Below, piece by piece: positions 1 through 9,748 of a DNA stretch of 64,000 nucleotides. The DNA is from Callaeas wilsoni. Its lineage: Eukaryota; Chordata; Aves; Passeriformes; Callaeidae. A program made the translations under genes and the position numbers. The notes beneath the pieces were generated by a model, which worked only from the letters and a program-made list of their open reading frames with translations, ran no database searches and was not told where the DNA came from. The stretch is from contig VWPU01001267.1 of the NCBI GenBank assembly GCA_013398955.1, positions 28,473 through 92,472 on the forward strand, in the 5' to 3' direction. How positions within the stretch are numbered: position 1 is the first letter of the stretch; the number at the start of each line of letters is the position of its first letter.

Positions 1-1348
1 CTCATCGTTTCTACAGGCAAAATCTTGATCTGTCCAGCTGATGCCTTCCTTCTTCAACATGCTACTTTTCATTTACAACTGGTCTTCCAGTCATCTGTTG
101 ATGACTGTTCACTCAACAGAGAGAAAAACTGTGGGGTTATAATCTTATGCAATATATGAGTGGTAATGCATTTCATAGGGTAAGATAGGATAAGCAGCTC
201 CCTGCAAAAGTAGCATTGCTATTAGAGCTTGCCATCACTTAAAACAAGAAGAAAATTTAGATAGAAAATGTTGTATCTTAAAACTCCTTTTCAATGAATC
301 AGGTATTATCTCAGTTTGAGATTTTAATGCTAAATACTTTACATTAAGAAAAAAAATTAGTATCGGCAGAAGCTTAGTCCCAGTGATTTTGTGAAACTTT
401 AAGATCCTGAAATCACTCTCCACTGTTATAAATATTGTCTACAAAAGCTTTCAGGTTTACTTTCAATGTGTTTTTTTCTTGGTGTTTGCCATTCTGCTAT
501 GTCTGAATTCTGACTATTTTAGCAGCTTCTCGCCTGTGAAACTTCAAGATGTTTGTTCACTGGTATACCCCAAGTACTGATTTTTCTGACATTGAAAAAC
601 TCCTACTTATGTCATTCCACAGTATGACATCAGTTTATCTTGCTCTTGGGGCTGTTCTGTCATGTCTGGGGGTTTGTAAAACTAGCAAAAATAAGATGAT
701 TTAAGCAATGATAATATAAGTCTTGCTGTGTTACCATAAATGAATATTTCTTTATGCTTATTGCTGTATTTTTTCCCAGTGTAACCCTTACCCTTAAAAA
801 TCAAAAACAGCTCATCCATAACCACAGAAGACAAGCCAAACTTTCCCAGAGAGAGAGTTTTCAGGATAGCCTTCAAAGAACATACCATTATATTCTGAGA
901 ATGCACTCCCTTCCCTCTGCTATTTTAAGTGCTCCTTAGGAAGCTATAATAATTACTGTGCTCATCAGCTGTAGTAATTGTAGGGAAGAATTTTCATATC
1001 AAACAGAGTTTGCATTGCTATGGCAACACAGGCAGTAATAACAGTGTGGACCATTTTAGAACGGGGATCCCCAGTCAGAGATCTGAAGCACCTGCAGGTG
1101 CAAAGGATTTTTCCATGTGCTAGAAGTCCTCTTCTAACAGCAAAAAAGGCAACAATTTGGGGGGAAAGAAAGAAACACAAACCAAAATCAATGAAACACC
1201 CAACCACGCAGCCTGTAAGGGCCTATTCTAATACTACACTGCTTTGCTGTTAGAGCATCGCTGCTACAATCAGAATAATTGACAAATAAAACAGCCTGTA
1301 ACTGATAGAAATGCCTCTTTCTGCCTTTCTGGTAGTGTACTGCAGCCT
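1..1348. other. Non-coding AT-rich DNA, nothing recognised
   Basis: No recognisable exon, RNA gene or interspersed repeat on either strand. The short open frames here, including an antiparallel pair around 965-1253, are of chance length, lack family resemblance and have no convincing splice context. This could be intergenic or intronic. Confidence 0.6.
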
Positions 1349-1411
1349 AAAAGAGGGTGTAAATTATAATGGGATGTGAGTGCTAAATTTAAGCACATTC
1401 ACACCCTCTTT
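1349..1411. repeat. Inverted repeat / potential hairpin
   Basis: An 11-bp arm, AAAGAGGGTGT (1350-1360), is repeated exactly in inverted orientation as ACACCCTCTTT (1401-1411). Inside it sits a second imperfect palindrome, GTGCTAAATTTAAGCAC (about 1380-1396). The whole unit is about 62 bp and could fold as a stem with an asymmetric internal loop. It could be the remnant of a small terminal-inverted-repeat transposon, a hairpin RNA, or chance. No family was recognised. Confidence 0.5.
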
Positions 1412-4400
1412 AAGGATCCTTCATGTTACAAGAGCTACAAAAGAAACTTAGACTTATCTACTTGTAGAAGTTATTCCAAAATAAATCAGAGTGCCACTTT
1501 TAAAGTGCAGTGGTTACTCTGAAGTAGATCCCTATGCGGGAACTCTTATTCTGCAGAATATTTCCTTTGTTCCTCTTTGAAATTTACCTTAATCCACTTG
1601 AGATAACCAGAAAAAGTCTCTCTTTGCAAGCTATTCCAGTCAATTTCCCAGTAAAGCTTTTCCTGTAAGTGCAATCAAACCTAGTGACTGAAAGTACTGG
1701 TTTTAATGGTCTATTCTAATGCTAGGATTTCCAGGAATAATGAAAATTTGCATTATGAGAAATAACATAGAAATAACAAAAGTCAGTTTTCAGAAACAGG
1801 CAGCCATTTTTAGCTCATTTGAGAATGAAGTCCACAGTGTGATTTCATTTTGAAAGAGTTACCCCTTGATGCAAATTTTCTATCACAGATATTTTTACAG
1901 GGCATCAAAACTGTGGTTATATATTGGAATCCTTTCACAGCAGCCCATTAACAAGGTTCCAGCCTCGCCTGCACCTGGACTTTTACTTCTCCTTTTGTCC
2001 TACAGCTACTGTTTCCTCAGTCATAATAATCTGGCAATTTGTACAGGCCCACTCTTCACTAGAACTGTGTGATTAAATATCCACGTATTCCGGTTAGTCT
2101 CTTTTTTACTTTAGTGGATTATTTTAATGGTCTGGTTTCGATCACAACCCAAAACCAGGCTGAATTTGTATAACAAGGTAACTGGTAACCTTGGCCAAGG
2201 TGGATGTGTTAGGACCATGGGAACTAACTACTGTTGACAGGATTCTCCTCAGTTTTCCCCAAGGAAAACTTTATTGTTAGTGAGGAGTTAACTACAAAGT
2301 ATAAGCAGCAAAATGTATCCAACAGATTGAGACTAGAAATTTTTCCTTCTATGTTTGCACCTAAATGCCATTTTGTCACTCCCACCTAAACAAGGAAAAT
2401 GATCACCGTGCTCTTAGGAAATGGGCACAAACTCAAAGTACTGCAAAGGCAGCCCGCTTTCTCTTTTTTTAATTTCAAGTTTTAGTTCATGCAAATTTCA
2501 TGAACATGAAGTTAGGGCCAGAAAGCACTGAGGGCATTTTGGATTTGAGCTGCACTGCTGACTGTTCCGGGAAAGCCCCAGCAGAGCTTCTGAACAGTAG
2601 TTTAGAGCTGTAGGCTTCACTCAGAAACCTGTAACACAATGCTTTCTTGTCCCATTGCAACTTACAAACAAGTGGGATTTTTACTCACTGCTTTTCTGTA
2701 GACATCTCTTATTATACACGCCGTGAACCACAGGAAATTAGCAATTTTTCCATGTTGCCTGCATTCTGGCAATATTGTGGATAAGGACAGTGTTATGGAT
2801 AAGGACAAGAGGAATAACCCCACACTGATTTCACAATTTGTTAATTCAGATCACATTTGGTTCTAGTTCTTGGTAAATTACCACAGAATGAGAACTGGAT
2901 GTTAAATGCTTGATTTCACTGAATACATAATATTTGGCTTCTAAGAATATTGGTTCAGCTTCTCAGCTTTGTACCTCTATATTCTGATGATTCAAAGAAA
3001 TGTGGCTTCCTTTCCAGTGCAGATTTCCTAGTAAAAAGAATTTCCAAGTGGGAGAGTAGAATTGGCTGTAGCTATACCAGACAAACATATATACATACCT
3101 GAGCATTTCAGCACATTGAGTATTCTGGGGAAGGTGTATAGCTAGACCTGTTGTAAATCTTTGGTCCTTGAGAGATTAATGTAATAAAAAGTCCAAAGCA
3201 GTCAGTTAAAGACTAGACCTGCTTAGGTCTGCAGTGTGGCTGATCCAGAAATGGTCTTGATCACCATAAAGAATGAAAATTCTGCAAACAAACCTCTTTT
3301 AGTCACCAACCAGGAGAAGACAGAGATCACACCATCAAGTCCATCTCATCCAAGATAATTCAAAGTCCTTCAAAAGCCTGTAGGATTTTAATTGAAGAGA
3401 AAAAAGAATCTTATTCTAGTATGGTAGATTACTTTAGCCATGGAAAGGTAGTTGCTATTCTGGTATCGATTGAGTTCCTAGAATACATTTTTAAGTTTGG
3501 CTTTTGCTTCACATTATTCTTTAAACTGACGTTTAAACTGACGATAAGAAAGAGATAGATGATTGGATTGAGTCTCAGTCTAAGCAGGAAAAAGAACTTT
3601 TAGAGAGAAGAGGGACTCACATAGGCTATAGTATGACACTGTTACCTTCTTGTCAGGCAGAAAAGAAACAGATCTACCTATATTTACATTTACATTCTCA
3701 AATTAAGAATAACATAAACTGAACCATAAGCACATTGTAGGCCTTGAAAAATCAAATTGAACACTGAGCATTTCTTATTTTTTTAATTACTGATTATTTA
3801 GCCTTGCTTATTGCTCATAAAATATCATTTATAACTATTCTTCCATTAATATAGAATAACATACCTTTTATAAAGATAAGAGTTAAACACATTCTTTAAG
3901 CTATCAAGAGAGTATTTTGTTTTTCTCCCTTCCTTTTTTTTCTTTTTTGAACCCCAAAAAAGATTTTCAAGATTTTGTTGACTTAGAAACTACTAACTAC
4001 AGGTCGATATGATTCAATGTAGAAAAAGCTTTGCCTCCCATCAAAGCCTATTCTATTCAGGGTGAATGGTTTAACATTTTACTTCTAAATTCCTTATAGC
4101 ATGGATAGCCACCCATGTGCCCCTGCATACTCTTTCATATCATTACTAATGTGGTTCTGTGGACTACAGATGCTGTCCTTGAGGTTAAGACCTGTGCATT
4201 TCAGCTCAGTAATCTGAGTTTTTTTCTAGGTTTTATGTTATTTTCTCCAATGTTACATTACCAGATACAATTATTCAAATTTCCTCTATCGGGAATGGAA
4301 GCAAATTTTTTTTTTTTAACTTTTCTTCATTCCTTGATTCATCAAATCCAATTTTTCTACAAGTATGACTTTAGGAAGGAATTTTCTCTGTCTGCTGACA

Positions 4401-5116
4401 TGTTTCTGAGAAAAATTTTGCCTATATGTTCAAAACTTGAGCAGGTAAAAATCATTCCACCAGAGAATTCAAAATACACACTGTAATATTTTTATTTGTT
4501 TTTCTCCATGTAGCTTTAAATAAGTAATCTTAGTTTTCATTTTTAGAGAAGAAAAACCCCTCAGTAGTGTTCAGTGTTCATGTTTTCCTCGTCCTTCTTC
4601 TATTGGTCATATGCTTTGCCTGAGCAGATTAAAAAAACCCATACATAGATTTCACAGCTATGTTGCTCTCTAATAATTCATTAAATTGTCTGCTAAATTG
4701 AGTCTTTTTTTTCTCAAAATGTGTGGGAATGAAGAATGTACATCCACAAAAATGTCATTCAAATAGGCAGATAAGCATAAGAAGACAAAAAGACATGAGT
4801 ACATTACATCAGATATTTAATTATGAAAAATAAAGATGAAGTCAAAATTACTTTAAGACAAATTTCAGGGAGCAGAAATAAATACAGTAAATGTTACTGA
4901 AGACATCAGTAGGTGTAAGCATGTTACATAAATGTTAGTCTGTAGTGTCTGTGCAGGTATTTAACTGTGATTAACAGTTTCCAGGAAATGTCTCCTCGAC
5001 CTCCGTGAGTCGGTGGCTGACTCTCCTGATGTAACACTGAGTGGCCTCATTAGCCACATGGGAGAGTAGGCCAGGCCAAAAGTGCCCTCTTTGTCCCAGA
5101 ACTTTTCACCTCTCAC
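1412..5116. other. Non-coding AT-rich DNA with minor local duplications
   Basis: No gene was recognised. Visible structure is limited. There is a 12-bp direct repeat (TGGATAAGGACA at 2778-2789 and 2796-2807), a perfect 12-bp tandem duplication at 3520-3543, and a T-run near 4306-4318. The 123-codon open frame at 4115-4486 is AT-driven, rich in Phe and Leu, and has no recognisable motif. Confidence 0.6.
3520..3543. repeat. Perfect 12-bp tandem duplication
   Basis: The unit TTTAAACTGACG occurs twice head to tail without mismatch. It is probably a recent replication-slippage duplication. Confidence 0.85.
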
Positions 5117-5356
5117 CTTCTGCAGGTTCAGCTTCTTGGTCGTTGGGAACAGTTGCACCTGCGAGCAAAGGCTGTGACCCTGAGTGGCTGTGCAGCTGCA
5201 AAACCATGAGCACATGCTGCTTCAAAGGGGACTGGACATCCATGAGTCCTTTCCCTGGAGCCAGCAGAAGGCCAACATCCGAAATGACCATCACAGGCAT
5301 CATTACACCCTCTAGAGTGTGACCAGCACACGTCTGGCAGTGCTGACAAATAAATT
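5117..5356 (-). CDS. Candidate internal coding exon of an unrecognised gene
   Basis: Read on the minus strand, a pyrimidine-rich acceptor (TTCTTTTTGTTCCAG) lies directly before 5356 and a near-consensus donor (AAG|GTGAGAG) directly after 5117. They enclose 240 nt, a multiple of three. Only one frame is open throughout, with 2 nt left over at the start and 1 nt at the end, so the exon would be phase-symmetric. The peptide of about 79 residues begins FICQHCQTCAGH (closely spaced Cys and His). It continues through a hydrophobic stretch (VMMPVMVISDVGLLLAPGKG) to a Glu/Ala/Pro-rich end. I do not recognise the family. The segment is more GC-rich than its flanks. No neighbouring exon was found. It could instead be a lncRNA exon, a pseudogene piece or chance. 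Confidence 0.28.
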
Positions 5357-6169
5357 CTGGAACAAAAAGAAGCATGGAAGCATATGGTTTGATGATGAAA
5401 TCCTAACTGTGTGGAAGTCAATTGTCAGAATCCAATTGATTCAGAGGTGGACTATTACCCCTTATTATTAATCAGTGTATTTTTAATGTGAATACATAGG
5501 TGTGTATATGTGTACGTATACACGTGCATATTCATTATGTACCTGAAGCAGTATTTTGCATTCACCGAGAATGCTTTATAATAAAGCGTTTGCATTATTA
5601 AAGTTCTTTCTTGCAGAAATATTTTCTATCATTGTGCAGTAAATCATAAAATGGCAAAATGAGGCAGAGTTGGCTTATTTTTGAATGATATAAACATAAT
5701 TTGATTTTTTGTAGAACCCATTTATGGCAGCTTTCAAAGCTTGCTGTACTGAAAATGTGCAAATAAAAAAAATTTAATCTAACCATGTTCCTGCTTTAGG
5801 CACTATATCTTCGTATCCTTCACTCTTTATTTTAATTTTAATTAGGAGATCCATTAAAAATCCCTGATATTTATTGAATGGAAAAAAATCCAGTGTAAAT
5901 ACCTTTTTTAATTATTATCGTATTTGCAGACATAATATAGATAATAAAGTCAAACATAAAAATTAGTAAGACTATAAAATGAACCAAGTCTATTTTATAC
6001 ACGTAAAGATAGAAGGTTATTTACAAAATTGGCAAACATATCTGACGAGAACAGCATCTGCGTTAAAGGCTGATTTAATTTTACTTTTGTAATTTTAATT
6101 TAAGATTTTACCCCTTAATCTTGTCATTGGTCTGGGCACAGCACTGTAGAGTGCTTTGTGACATGCATG
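5357..6169. other. Non-coding AT-rich DNA
   Basis: No gene was recognised. The only distinct structure is the alternating purine-pyrimidine run at 5500-5531, listed separately. The rest is AT-rich single-copy-looking sequence. Confidence 0.6.
5500..5531. repeat. Alternating purine-pyrimidine tract (potential Z-DNA)
   Basis: Thirty-two consecutive bases alternate purine and pyrimidine without a break, mixing GT, AT, AC and CG steps. The tract includes a canonical E-box, CACGTG, at 5521-5526. Runs of this kind can adopt left-handed DNA under supercoiling. Function is not implied by the sequence alone. Confidence 0.6.
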
Positions 6170-6265
6170 TGACATGCTTTGATTATAATCCCAGATCTAA
6201 CTGGGTGACCTTGGACAACTGATTCCTGAACTTGTTTTTTTTCACCATCAGTAGGGGAAGTAGAG
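6170..6265 (+). repeat. Probable MIR-like ancient SINE relic
   Basis: The stretch around 6187-6230 (AATCCCAG, then CTGGGTGACCTTGGACAA) matches the core of MIR-type tRNA-derived SINEs, in which a variable CTCTGCCACT-like segment is followed by GTGACCTTGGGCAA. The copy is very diverged, and its 5' box and 3' tail cannot be delimited by eye. Family assignment is from memory. Confidence 0.45.
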
Positions 6266-9163
6266 TCTTTGTCTGTTTAGATGTTTCTTGACTAGTAGGA
6301 TGGAAATGGTCATCCTTATCTGTTATGTAAAGATGCTACAGGGATTTGGCAACTAATATGTGCAAACTGCTGCTTGTGAATATTAAAAGTAGACAGTTAA
6401 GTGCTATTTACTTGGTTTTACAATTATATAAATTACTTTATTTATAAAAAAGGAACTAGAAAATATTCCATGGTGTTTTTAAAAATAAGGCCTTCTCATG
6501 TTCCAGAATCATGTTATGATAGGAGTTGGTCAAAGCAGATGATTTGAAAACTGCAAGAGAGTATATGCACTAATAAATATGCTATGCATGATGCAATGTA
6601 AGCTGGGTTTTTCTAATCACATCTCCATTTATAACAATTTTTAAAGCAGAGAGCACAAGAGACATCATAACTGAAGGAAATATCAGTGACTAATTATGAA
6701 CAAAAATAATAAATGCTTTTTCTCAGTTATGAATCAAGATGTGAAACAATCATTAATTTGTACAGTTTTGGAAGAACAGTTTCTGATAAGTCACACATCT
6801 CTTGTACTGTCAAGCTAAAGGGAACAGATCCAAGTTTGGGGAAGAATTTGTTTCATCTCGTAGCTGGAACATTTGCAAATATTACTGTGCCATTTTCTCA
6901 CTGGAGCTCCCCAGCTAGAGGCTGTAAACTTCACAGCTAATGCACATGAACAGTAAATCACCTGCATCAGTCCAAATGATCTTTCCAAACTATTTCAAGT
7001 TTAGATATCTGATATTACACTGTATGGGATAAAAATCTTCATAGTCTTGGTTATCTGTGGTGATTTTAATGGCAGAGAAGTGGAACAAAGAGCTTGACTC
7101 TGATGGGTTAAACTACTGCAAAGAGTTGGTTAACTTGACTTTGATTGCATTCCAAAGTCTGACATCTACAAGCAACTACAAGCAGACTGCAAAGATGGAG
7201 AAAATAATTATTTCTGAAAAAAATATATAGTTAGTCGCAAATCTCCACCAAGAGTGATGATTCTAAAGAAGAGCAAGAAAATATCCCAATGAGACTGTGG
7301 CTTTGATAATCTTATGGGCTTCACAGGCTTTTAAATTATCTGACAACAGTAAGATCCCCCAAATGAAGACAGAGTTCTGCACCAAGTTGTTTCTGACAGG
7401 GGAAGCAGAAGAAGAAGGAGAGAGGAAGAACAGATTTGGTGAAAGAACCAGCAGAGGAAACTTATTCTTGCTGCTCTTCCTGCTGCTATTGTGGCCTGGG
7501 AATCATGGCCAGTTTGCTGCTGGTGGTCTTGTATACCATCAAGTTTGGTCTTAGAATCATTATTTTGCATATTGCAAAATAATGGCAACTATCCATCAAA
7601 CCTGCTGTCCCCAAATTTTGAAAACCTGGGAAGAAATAAAAACGTTCAGCTAAAATGAATCACTTAAAAGTTATCAATGTTTGGGGGTGATGAAAAATTC
7701 ATAAATGACTCTTGAGCTTAGATAAATTGTCAATGTTCTGAAATTATTACACACTGAAAATTTGTATACTGTCTCTCTGTTGAGCAGCTAGATTAACAGA
7801 GTTTGTATAAATTAAGCAGGCAATTGAACATATTACTATAACCATTCCTGTATATATGTCTTGTTCTGCAAAGTGATGTATGAGCAGTTATTTGTTATTA
7901 ATCATAGACATAGATATGAAAAATAATATTTCGGTGTGTACGTTAGACATTAATGTTTTGGTCTTGGGAAGTTTATTATTTTCACAGGGAAGATTCCATC
8001 AGCCCATTTGAAATATCTTCTGGAAACAGACTTAAAAATTAATATAGCTCAGGATTGAGTGTATGACTGCCAGGCTCTATGTGGCACAAGCCAGGTGCTG
8101 CAGGTGATCCCAGGGAGGGCCTCTCTGATGGACCCTCTTCTACCACCTCTAGGAGTTCTGGGGGACAGGTGGGCCAGAGGGAGGCTGGTGGAGGTGGTTA
8201 GAGCCTGGGTGTGCTCACAGGGCTCAAAGGCACCCCAGGGTTTTCTTACTCTACAAGTATTAAAAGAAGAACATTTTGTGTTTTGTGGAGGCAGCCCTTG
8301 CAGACCTGCTGTCCCTGTGGTGTCTCTGTAAGTAGACTCAGGACTTCCAGTATATTGAAATACGGTTGTATGAGCTGGAATCAAGACCAATGCCAATCTA
8401 ATAACTGAAATCACTTTAGTTTAAGTTGTATTTCATATGTATCATTAAAGGATAAGTATAGCTGTACCTTTCCTTTGTATAGTAAGCCCTATGAAAAGAT
8501 TTTGAAAAGCAGGACTAATGCTTTAGCCAAACATTGGGTATAAAAATGTTCTCAGGTTGAATTAAGGATCACATGGAAAAATTAGTCAATTAGGAATATG
8601 TATCTTATGCTAGTGCATTATGAGGATAACGGTTCTGGTTGTTGTGATCATTTACTTAATAAATACAGTAATAGAGTAACAAATCTACTGCTAGTCTTGG
8701 AAATTATTTCTTCAGCAACTGAATGAAGAGTATTTTTTTTCTCAAAGGTAATCTTTTCAGAAGTTTCATAACTCTCACTCCTGTCCCACTCTTTACCATC
8801 AGCCAGGAATATTAAATGGGTCCTAGCAGAGACCTTTCAACTTCAAGAGGAATCAGAAATACCTTGTGGTTCAATTTCTGTTGCTGAAAAGCTCAGATGT
8901 GTGTTTCTGAAAAATTGCTAGCTAGAGAGAAATCTTTAAAATAAAAGCAATAATTCCCCTAAATTAGCTTCCCTGAAATCTAAATAGTCTGTAAACTTCA
9001 TTCAGAGACACAGACAGGTCTCTGAGATTGAAAAAAAATAGAACTTCGCCAAAATCACAATTTCCTTGCATCACCATATGCTGTGATAAGTCCTGTCAGG
9101 ATCACAGTCTTACGTGTAATGTGTGTGCTGGAGCTGGCGGGGCATCTTAAGAACTTAGGTATA
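6266..9163. other. Non-coding DNA, with an unexplained GC-richer patch
   Basis: No gene was recognised. A perfect palindrome lies at 7558-7584 (separate entry). Around 8049-8340 the composition becomes visibly GC-richer, and frames of 121 codons (minus) and 90 codons (plus) overlap there. Neither shows a known motif. The rest is AT-rich. Confidence 0.55.
7558..7584. repeat. Perfect 12-bp palindrome with 3-nt spacer
   Basis: The arm CATTATTTTGCA (7558-7569) is followed by TAT and by its exact reverse complement (7573-7584). It could extrude as a short cruciform or simply be a chance AT-rich palindrome. Confidence 0.8.
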
Positions 9164-9748
9164 TGCCACAGTTTAAGCCCAGTGGCATCTAAGTACCATG
9201 CAGCAACTTGCACACTCTCCCCCCTCCACTTGTGGGGAGAATTGTAAAAAAAAATGTCATGGGGTGAGATAAAAACAGCATAATTACTGAAATAAAGCAA
9301 AATATAAAACTAATAATAAAATTAATTATACTAATAGCAATAATAATAGAAGTAACAGTAGCAATAGTAGTAATAATAATAATAACTGAAATAACTGAGA
9401 AAGAAAAATAATGTGCAAGAGAAACAATTCCTCATCACCCAGGTGATGAGCAGCCTGTTCCCAAGCAGCAATTGGCAGCTTCCATGGGCCAAGTCCCCTA
9501 AGTCCCCCCAGTTTGTATACTGGGCATGATGTTCTATGGTATGGAATATCCCTTTGGCCAGCTTAGATCACACTCTCTCTTGGCTTTTTGGGCACCTGCT
9601 CACTGGCAGGGAATGAAAAGTCCTTTGAGTGAACACTACTTAGTAATAACTCTAACATCAATGTGTTATCAACTTTGTTCTCATATAAATCCAAAATACA
9701 GCACTGTGCCAGCTACTAGGAAGAAAACTCCCAGCCAGAAGCAGGACA
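9164..9748 (+). mobile_element. Solo LTR of a neoavian-type endogenous retrovirus
   Basis: The segment begins TGCCACAG and ends GGACA, so it has the TG...CA termini of a retroviral LTR. Internal landmarks match an LTR group I know from neoavian genomes. They are a C-rich block near 9218-9228, a GAGATAAAAACAG segment, a long AAT/AATA-rich stretch (9300-9390), a TATGGTATGGAATATCCCTTTGG block (split here by single-base changes, about 9536-9560), and the 3' part ending in a CAGCTACTAGGAAGAAA motif. No internal gag, pol or env sequence flanks it, so it is a solo LTR left by recombination. Flanks GTATA (left) and GTAAA (right) match at 4 of 5 positions and may be a decayed target-site duplication. 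Exact family name uncertain. Confidence 0.85.
9300..9392. repeat. AAT-rich degenerate microsatellite inside the LTR
   Basis: Degenerate AAT/AATAGT trinucleotides, with a cleaner (TAA)n run near 9370-9386. It lies within the LTR and corresponds to the AT-rich segment seen in related LTRs, so it is part of the element and not an independent microsatellite. Confidence 0.7.

Noticed and set aside
4115..4486. 123-codon plus-strand frame
   Set aside because: Phe/Leu-rich product explained by T-rich DNA, including a T-run. No homology or splice context.
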